36,540 nucleotides of DNA from Thermodesulfovibrionia bacterium (GTDB taxonomy: Bacteria; Nitrospirota; Thermodesulfovibrionia; UBA6902). This document shows, in pieces, positions 31,972 through 36,540 of the stretch. The stretch is taken from positions 1 to 36,540 of the forward strand of contig CALZGI010000342.1 of assembly GCA_945786855.1 (NCBI GenBank), written 5' to 3'. How positions within the stretch are numbered: the stretch's first letter is position 1; each line of letters opens with the position of its first letter. The notes under the pieces were generated by a model, which was not told the origin of the DNA, made no database searches, and worked only from the letters and a program-made list of their open reading frames with translations. Made by a program: the position numbers and the translations under genes.

Positions 31972-33144
31972 TTATTCCATCTCTTTCGTTTCCCTTCCAT
32001 AGGGGCTCAGTTCACGCAATTCACGAATGATCGGCGGCATTTTTTCGAGGACAAAATCAATCTCATCTTTCGTCGTATATCTGCTGAGAGAAAATCTGAC
32101 CGACCCGTGAATTGCCGTATAGGGGACCCCCATGGAACGCAATACGTGGGATGGCTCGAGAGAGCCTGACGTGCAGGCCGATCCGGAGGATGCACAGATG
32201 TTGTATTCATTCAGCCTCAGTAAAATTGCCTCACCCTCCACATATTCAAAACTGATGTTGAGAGTGTTGGGTATTCTGTTGATCGGGTCGCCGTTTACAA
32301 TTGCTCCGGGGCAGGCATCGATCAATTCCTGCTGAAGTCTGTCTCGCAATGATTTCATCAGGCCATCACCTGACTGAACATGCTCCTTTGCGAGTTCGGC
32401 TGCCTTGCCGAAGCCAATGATCGATGCGACGTTTTCTGTTCCGCCGCGCCTGCCCCTTTCCTGATGCCCTCCAATAATATAAGGGGAGAACCGGGCACCT
32501 CGTTTTACATACAGTGCGGCAACACCCTTGGCAGCGTGCATTTTGTGTCCTGAGAGGGTCATCATATCACAGTAGAGCTTCTTTACATCAACAGGGATTT
32601 TCCCTGCCGTCTGCACTGCATCGGTATGAAAGGGCACTCCTCTTGAGCGGGTGATTCCTGCAATTTCTTCCATGGGAAAGATGACACCGCTTTCGTTATT
32701 CGCGTACATGATGGAGACCACAGCCGTGTCGTCATCAACAGCCTCCATGAGCTCGTCAGTATTTAAACGGCCGAGTTTATCCACCGAAAGGTAGGTGACC
32801 CTGTATCCGCGTCTTCCCACGGCCTTGCAGAAATTCAGGACAGCCGGGTGCTCAACCCGAGTGGTGATAATGTGCCTCTTCCCCGGCATTGAGAGGAGGG
32901 CGCTCATTAATGCCGTGTTATCGCTTTCTGTACCGCAGCTGGTAAAAATTATTTCCTCGGGTTCAGCATTTACAAGAGCGGCAATCTGCTCCCGGGCGAT
33001 TTCAATTCTCCTGTGGACCTGACCACCGAAAGTGTGCATACTTGAGGGGTTACCGTACAGGTCGCTCAAAAAAGGAAGCATTGCATCCCGCGCTTCATCG
33101 GCAATCCTTGTTGTTGCATTGTTATCGAGATAAACGACGTTCAT
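31972..33144 (-). CDS. nifS: Cysteine desulfurase NifS/IscS
   Basis: A 390-aa PLP enzyme that takes sulfur from L-cysteine for Fe-S cluster assembly on NifU. It opens with VYLDNNATTRIADEARDAM, has the PLP lysine Lys201 in LSGHKMHAAKG, the HTDAVQTAGKIPVDV block and the catalytic Cys324 in CASSGSACTSGSLEPSHVL (group I desulfurase with a long flexible loop). Its start overlaps the nifU stop by four bases (ATGA read on the minus strand), so the two are coupled. The gene is nifS-like by its pairing with a three-domain NifU; whether it serves nitrogenase or general Fe-S assembly cannot be told, as no nif structural gene is in view. Confidence 0.93.
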   Translation of the reverse strand: MNVVYLDNNATTRIADEARDAMLPFLSDLYGNPSSMHTFGGQVHRRIEIAREQIAALVNAEPEEIIFTSCGTESDNTALMSALLSMPGKRHIITTRVEHPAVLNFCKAVGRRGYRVTYLSVDKLGRLNTDELMEAVDDDTAVVSIMYANNESGVIFPMEEIAGITRSRGVPFHTDAVQTAGKIPVDVKKLYCDMMTLSGHKMHAAKGVAALYVKRGARFSPYIIGGHQERGRRGGTENVASIIGFGKAAELAKEHVQSGDGLMKSLRDRLQQELIDACPGAIVNGDPINRIPNTLNISFEYVEGEAILLRLNEYNICASSGSACTSGSLEPSHVLRSMGVPYTAIHGSVRFSLSRYTTKDEIDFVLEKMPPIIRELRELSPYGRETKEME

Positions 33145-33974
33145 TCTATCTCCACAGTTAAATTTTCGTTGATAAGCTCTCTTAATTTCTTTTCAATTTT
33201 ATTGAGTGTAATTTCAGCCATGAGGCATCCGGTGCATGCGCCTCTCAATGAAAGTATTACCCTGCTGCCGTCCACATCAATGAGCTCTACATCTCCGCCA
33301 TCTGCCTGGAGAAGCGGCCTGATTTCCTTCTCCATGACCTCCTGTATCATGGCGATCTTCTGAATGTTTGTCAGCTTTCTTTTTGGGGCCGGCCTATTTT
33401 CAACAACCTCTTCAGTCCGGAGATCCCTGAGAATATTTTCGATATCAGTGATACAGCTGCCGCATCCTCCCCCCGCTTTGGTGAAGTTAATAACATCATC
33501 GATGGTAGCAAGGTTGTTTTCCTGTATCTGGCGCTTTATTTTCTGATCAGTAATGCCGAAACACTGGCAGACAATTTCCCCTTTATCCGCTTTGGGAGGT
33601 TTTTCTCCCCTGTAGTTCGAAACCGCTGCTTCAAGGGCTTCACGTCCCATGACAGAACAGTGCATTTTTTCCCGCGGCAGTCCTCCCAGAAATTCTGCTA
33701 TGTCGTTATTTGTCACCTTTAATGCTTCATCAAGTGTTTTGCCCTTTATTAATTCAGTCAGAGCGGTGGATGAGGCGATTGCACTTGCGCAGCCAAAGGT
33801 CTGAAATCTGGCATCGGTGATCCTGTCCGATTCCCGGTCAATTCGTAATGTCAGCTTTAGTGCGTCACCGCATACAATGCTGCCAACCTCTCCGACAGCA
33901 TCGGGGGTCTTGATTTCCCCCACATTTTTCGGATGGAGAAAAAGTTCTCTGACTTTGTCGGTATATTCCCACAT
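33141..33974 (-). CDS. nifU: Fe-S cluster scaffold protein NifU (three-domain)
   Basis: A 277-aa scaffold on which clusters are built with sulfur from NifS. Domain 1 is IscU-like, with cluster cysteines Cys35 (IVCGDA), Cys62 (FGCAS) and Cys106 (MHCSVMG). Domain 2 is BFD/Fer2-like, holding a permanent [2Fe-2S] site: Cys136/Cys138 (CQC) and Cys171/Cys174 (CGSC). Domain 3 is the NifU C-terminal (Nfu) domain with CTGC, Cys247/Cys250. All expected ligands are present, so it should be functional. The ATG at 33974 has no SD and sits six bases after a promoter -10, implying a leaderless transcript. Confidence 0.95.
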   Translation of the reverse strand: MWEYTDKVRELFLHPKNVGEIKTPDAVGEVGSIVCGDALKLTLRIDRESDRITDARFQTFGCASAIASSTALTELIKGKTLDEALKVTNNDIAEFLGGLPREKMHCSVMGREALEAAVSNYRGEKPPKADKGEIVCQCFGITDQKIKRQIQENNLATIDDVINFTKAGGGCGSCITDIENILRDLRTEEVVENRPAPKRKLTNIQKIAMIQEVMEKEIRPLLQADGGDVELIDVDGSRVILSLRGACTGCLMAEITLNKIEKKLRELINENLTVEIE

Positions 33975-33980
33975 AATTCT

Positions 33981-34009
33981 TATTTAACACAGACTTATGC
34001 TCTTGTCAA
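33981..34009 (-). promoter_or_regulatory. nifU promoter with extended -10, probably leaderless
   Basis: Read on the minus strand: TTGACA (34009-34004), a 17-base spacer ending in TGT, and TAAATA (33986-33981). The TGN extension supports the weak -10. Only six bases separate the -10 from the nifU ATG, so transcription would start at or next to the start codon. Confidence 0.6.
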
Positions 34010-34151
34010 GAAGCGAAAAAATGTGATATCCTAAAAGACAAATAAAGTCCCTGAGTTCTGCTATTGTTGTTATGAACCTGCAAGTACCTCTAAGAATGAA
34101 GCAGCATACCCGCCGGTCAGGGTGTTGAATTCAGGTAAAAAGGAGAAATAC

Positions 34152-34433
34152 ATGCCTATTTATGAGTATAAATGCACAGGATGTAATGAACATTTTGAAG
34201 TGATGCAGAAAATTTCCGATGACCCGCTTATAGAGTGCACGTCATGCGGCGGTGAGCTGAAAAAGCTTATAACCAACACCTCTTTTGTTCTGAAAGGGGG
34301 AGGGTGGTATGTCACAGATTACCCTTCCTCGGACAGAAAGAAAGCAATGGACAACAAGAAGACAGCAGCCTCCGGAAAAGACTCGAAGTCCGAGAAGAAA
34401 TCGGACAAGAATAAAAAAGCAGTGAACAAATAG
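34152..34433 (+). CDS. FmdB-family zinc-ribbon protein
   Basis: A 93-aa protein with the N-terminal FmdB/CxxC-CxxC zinc ribbon: [11 protein letters not shown] (Cys8, Cys11) and [14 protein letters not shown] (Cys29, Cys32), followed by the family-typical [14 protein letters not shown]. The last 35 residues are lysine/serine-rich and disordered. The family's function is generally described only as putative regulatory. The start is ATG 34152 with AAGGAG seven bases upstream; the frame is open from a TTG at 34122, which is not preferred. Its stop shares a base with the GTG start of the next gene (TAGTG). Confidence 0.9.
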   Translation: MPIYEYKCTGCNEHFEVMQKISDDPLIECTSCGGELKKLITNTSFVLKGGGWYVTDYPSSDRKKAMDNKKTAASGKDSKSEKKSDKNKKAVNK

Positions 34434-35218
34434 TGGACACAACCCCGAAGGACCCGGCCGGTTTCATCCCCCATGTGCACATACCCTATGATTCCTATGA
34501 CAAGTATCTTCCCTTTTTCAGGCAGGAAAAATTGAATCTCGAGATCTATTTTGGGTCCAGGAGCTTCAACAGACTGAAAAAATCAGACCTCATAAATCTG
34601 AAAGACAAGCTGGACTTCAATCCGCGGCTTTCTATCCATGCCCCGTTTATGGACCTGTCGCCCGGAGCTGTAGACGCGAAGGTAAGGGATGTCACCACGA
34701 AGAGGTTTTTCGAAACCCTTGATGTCGCTGAAATTCTCATGCCCTCAGTAATTGTTTTCCACTCAGGGTATGACAAATGGAAATATAATAATAATGTCAG
34801 TGTCTGGCTTGAAGGAAGCCTCAAGACATGGAAGCCGGTCAATGACAGGGCTTCAGACATGGGAGTGGCCATAGCGATTGAAAACATATTTGAAGACGAG
34901 CCGCGGCACCTTAAACTTTTGGTTGAAGAAATGGCCTCCGCTAATTTCGGACTCTGTTTCGATACTGGACACTTTAATCTTTTTTCAAAGCTGACCCTGA
35001 CCGAGTGGCTCAAAATTATCAAGCCCTATATTAAAGAGCTTCATCTTCATGACAACTCTGGGCAGGGGGATGAACACCTTCCAATAGGAGACGGGAACTT
35101 TGACTTTGCAACTCTTTTTCGGGAAGTTAAGGAGGTAGACTGTGTCTATACATTAGAGGCGCACAGTGTGGAGAATGCGAAAAAGAGTGTTGATCGGTTA
35201 AAGCAATTTATAGAATAA
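34433..35218 (+). CDS. Sugar phosphate isomerase/epimerase-like TIM barrel
   Basis: A 261-aa protein of the xylose-isomerase-like / AP-endonuclease-2 superfamily. Supporting blocks: RLSIHAPFMDLSPGAVD (strand with His and the metal-site surroundings), VIVFHSGYDKWK, VAIAIENIFEDEP (Glu ligand), FGLCFDTGHFNLFSK (Asp and His ligands), IKELHLHDNSGQGDEHLPIGDGNFDF and a final TLEAHS (Glu). The full set of acidic and histidine ligands for a divalent metal appears to be present. The exact substrate is unknown. It starts with GTG overlapping the fmdB-like stop (TAGTG) and has no SD of its own, so it depends on coupling. The stop is followed by a heptamer repeat hairpin. Confidence 0.85.
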   Translation: MDTTPKDPAGFIPHVHIPYDSYDKYLPFFRQEKLNLEIYFGSRSFNRLKKSDLINLKDKLDFNPRLSIHAPFMDLSPGAVDAKVRDVTTKRFFETLDVAEILMPSVIVFHSGYDKWKYNNNVSVWLEGSLKTWKPVNDRASDMGVAIAIENIFEDEPRHLKLLVEEMASANFGLCFDTGHFNLFSKLTLTEWLKIIKPYIKELHLHDNSGQGDEHLPIGDGNFDFATLFREVKEVDCVYTLEAHSVENAKKSVDRLKQFIE

Positions 35219-35230
35219 AAAACAGGCCAG

Positions 35231-35301
35231 GGGCGAGAGGCAAGAGGCTATGGAAACTGCAACCTCTAGCCTATTGCCTCTCGCCCATTGCCGTGCCTCA
35301 T
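35231..35301. repeat. GAGGCAA/TTGCCTC heptamer hairpin between convergent genes
   Basis: Left arm 35231-35250 and right arm 35267-35286 are each 20 bases and pair with one mismatch around a 16-base loop. Both are built of seven-base units (GAGGCAA, GAGGCTA; TAGCCTA, TTGCCTC, TCGCCCA, TTGCCGT, GCCTCAT). The units run into the stop codon of the minus-strand methyltransferase gene. Same unit family as 7111-7177. Confidence 0.82.
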
Positions 35302-36452
35302 AGCCTTTCCCTGTTATTCCTCATGGAAAATCCCCTCAGTTCAGGCATCCCTTCTCCCTTATACTGTATCATGACGCTGTGGGATTCGCCCATTCCTCCG
35401 GGCATGATGAGCCCCTTGATTTTTGATACTTCAGAGAGATAGTCGGGGGCGTCGGCATAGAGCTCCGTGATAACTTCATCTATTCCGGATGAGATCATGT
35501 ATGTTCCCTGGGGGCAGTATCCTGCAGTTCGCAGTCCCTGCTCTTCTCCCCATCTCATGACAGACGAAAAATTCACGTGTGCCGTGATGTCCTGTTCTCC
35601 GATATACGTGTACGGGTTTTCATTGAACATATGTTGGTGGTAACAGAGGAGGGTCCCCTTTGTCCTGTCTTCGTCGTAGTATTCCTTTGCAGAATGGCCA
35701 TAGTCAATGGTAAGGACAAACCCATGCTGCAGGACTGCACTGATCATTGCCAGCCAGCTTTTTATTTTCATATTTATCTCCGTCCTGTATCCGGCCATGA
35801 GACTGATAGAGAACTGTTCGACGTACTTAGAAATATCGCTCGACTGAACAGGCATGTGTTCTTCCGTAAACGCGGTGCCGTCATGATTAACATATAGTTC
35901 CCCCAGCTCATTCCTCATTTCAATGAGGTGGACAGGGAATGCATCGAGAAGCTCGTTCGAAAGGATGCATCCACTCATTCCTTCCTCGCACTCATTGAGA
36001 GATGCTTTCCACTGTATACTTTTTGAATGTTCGCCGAGGATTTCTGCCTGACTTACTTTGAAATGCCGGTATGGTTCAATGATTACATAACTCAGTGACT
36101 CCAGAAAATCATTTTTATCCTGCACCGGGGAGGGGCCCTCAGGGGATTTGCATAGGAAGTCAAAAATATCTTTACACAAATAGCCAAGCCCTGCACCGAT
36201 TTCCACTGTATGAAAAACGGGAGGCCGCCCCATAATTTCCCACATTTCCATCAACTGCTTCGCTATCATTGCGCCGAATATTGGGTGGAGGTGGGGGCTT
36301 GTATAAAAATCACCCTTCTTGCCGATTGTTCTTGCAGGAGATGAGTAGTACCCGAGATCAGGGTAATAAAGGGCCATCTCCATAAACTGGTCAAAAGGGA
36401 TCGGGCCTTTTTGCTTGATTCGGTCGATGATAATCTGTTCGAGGGGATTCAT
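35298..36452 (-). CDS. MidA/NDUFAF7-family SAM-dependent methyltransferase
   Basis: A 384-aa member of the DUF185 family, whose mitochondrial homologue NDUFAF7 methylates an arginine of a complex I subunit; the bacterial role is less clear. It starts NPLEQIIIDRIKQKGPIPFDQFMEMALYYPDLGYYSS, then GDFYTSPHLHPIFGAMIAKQL, the SAM-binding VEIGAGLGYLCKDI, ILSNELLDAFPVH and TIDYGHSAKEYY, in the order usual for the family. Read on the minus strand, a TATACT hexamer sits only five bases before the ATG and no SD is present, again suggesting a leaderless transcript. It converges on the TIM-barrel gene over a heptamer hairpin. Confidence 0.92.
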   Translation of the reverse strand: MNPLEQIIIDRIKQKGPIPFDQFMEMALYYPDLGYYSSPARTIGKKGDFYTSPHLHPIFGAMIAKQLMEMWEIMGRPPVFHTVEIGAGLGYLCKDIFDFLCKSPEGPSPVQDKNDFLESLSYVIIEPYRHFKVSQAEILGEHSKSIQWKASLNECEEGMSGCILSNELLDAFPVHLIEMRNELGELYVNHDGTAFTEEHMPVQSSDISKYVEQFSISLMAGYRTEINMKIKSWLAMISAVLQHGFVLTIDYGHSAKEYYDEDRTKGTLLCYHQHMFNENPYTYIGEQDITAHVNFSSVMRWGEEQGLRTAGYCPQGTYMISSGIDEVITELYADAPDYLSEVSKIKGLIMPGGMGESHSVMIQYKGEGMPELRGFSMRNNRERL

Positions 36453-36457
36453 AATTT

Positions 36458-36463
36458 AGTATA
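36458..36463 (-). promoter_or_regulatory. TATACT -10 next to the MidA-family start codon
   Basis: On the minus strand TATACT (five of six to consensus) lies five bases before the ATG at 36452, with no clear -35. If used, transcription starts at the start codon. Confidence 0.35.
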
Positions 36464-36540
36464 CAGGATTTGGCATTCAGTGCTCAGCGGATGGGGTCAA
36501 ACCTTCATTATTTAATTTTCAAGATTAATATTATTCTTAA

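Noticed and set aside
31972-33974. nifU-nifS as evidence of nitrogen fixation
   Set aside because: No nitrogenase structural or cofactor gene is in the window, and NifU/NifS-type pairs also serve general Fe-S assembly.

Overview
The window is a gene-dense chromosomal stretch of a Gram-negative (diderm) bacterium. LolD plus a LolC/E permease, a TolC-type outer-membrane lipoprotein, an RND pump, a type IV prepilin peptidase and a full-length NifU-NifS pair point to a diderm. The gene content, PAS/GGDEF/HD-GYP signalling and unusual intergenic repeats resemble the Nitrospirota (Thermodesulfovibrionia-like) or neighbouring deltaproteobacterial lineages. That assignment is an inference from gene style, not from a marker-gene comparison. 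I see no rRNA, CRISPR array, phage or insertion sequence; most of it is ordinary core and signalling genome.

Layout. 1-4.4 kb: the 3' end of lysS, the lipoprotein-release genes (LolC/E permease, a one-helix small protein, lolD), a STAS-like/HATPase regulator whose 5' end may be frame-disrupted, and an eight-cysteine metal-binding protein. 4.5-10.3 kb: a complete tripartite RND efflux operon (OMP, adaptor, pump). 10.4-11.6 kb: a promoter with a 14-bp palindrome over its -10, two small unknown genes and a STAS-like plus winged-helix protein. 11.7-15.9 kb: sixA-rmuC, then a 94-aa unknown, a methyltransferase and a dGTPase-like HD hydrolase. 16.1-17.0 kb: ihfA (perfect consensus sigma-70 promoter), a MerR regulator and tRNA-Pro(GGG). 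17.1-19.0 kb (minus): a large DUF2868-like membrane protein. 19.5-23.2 kb: rimP-nusA-recG, without infB after nusA. 23.3-25.8 kb: a small helical protein, prepilin peptidase and a PAS histidine kinase. 26.0-31.9 kb: a c-di-GMP signalling block (PAS-PAS-GGDEF, a GT81-like glycosyltransferase, a lone receiver protein and two colinear HD-GYP paralogues). 32.0-34.0 kb (minus): nifU-nifS. 34.1-36.5 kb: a FmdB-type zinc ribbon, a sugar-isomerase-like TIM barrel and, convergent, a MidA/NDUFAF7-family methyltransferase.

How it works together. Envelope biogenesis and export (Lol, RND), nucleoid and transcription factors (IHF, NusA), genome maintenance (RmuC, RecG, dGTPase), Fe-S assembly (NifU/NifS) and c-di-GMP turnover (one cyclase with an intact inhibitory site, two HD-GYP phosphodiesterases) are represented. 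Many neighbours are coupled by ATGA or similar stop/start overlaps.

The most unusual layer is intergenic. Four separate spots carry short arrays of 7- or 8-base units, mostly as facing inverted arms and, in three cases, beginning in or at the stop codon of the adjoining gene. Two further spots carry GTAGGGG...CCCCTAC palindromes at gene ends. Several genes (nifU, the MidA homologue, perhaps the first HD-GYP) have a promoter-like -10 so close to ATG, with no Shine-Dalgarno, that leaderless transcripts are predicted.
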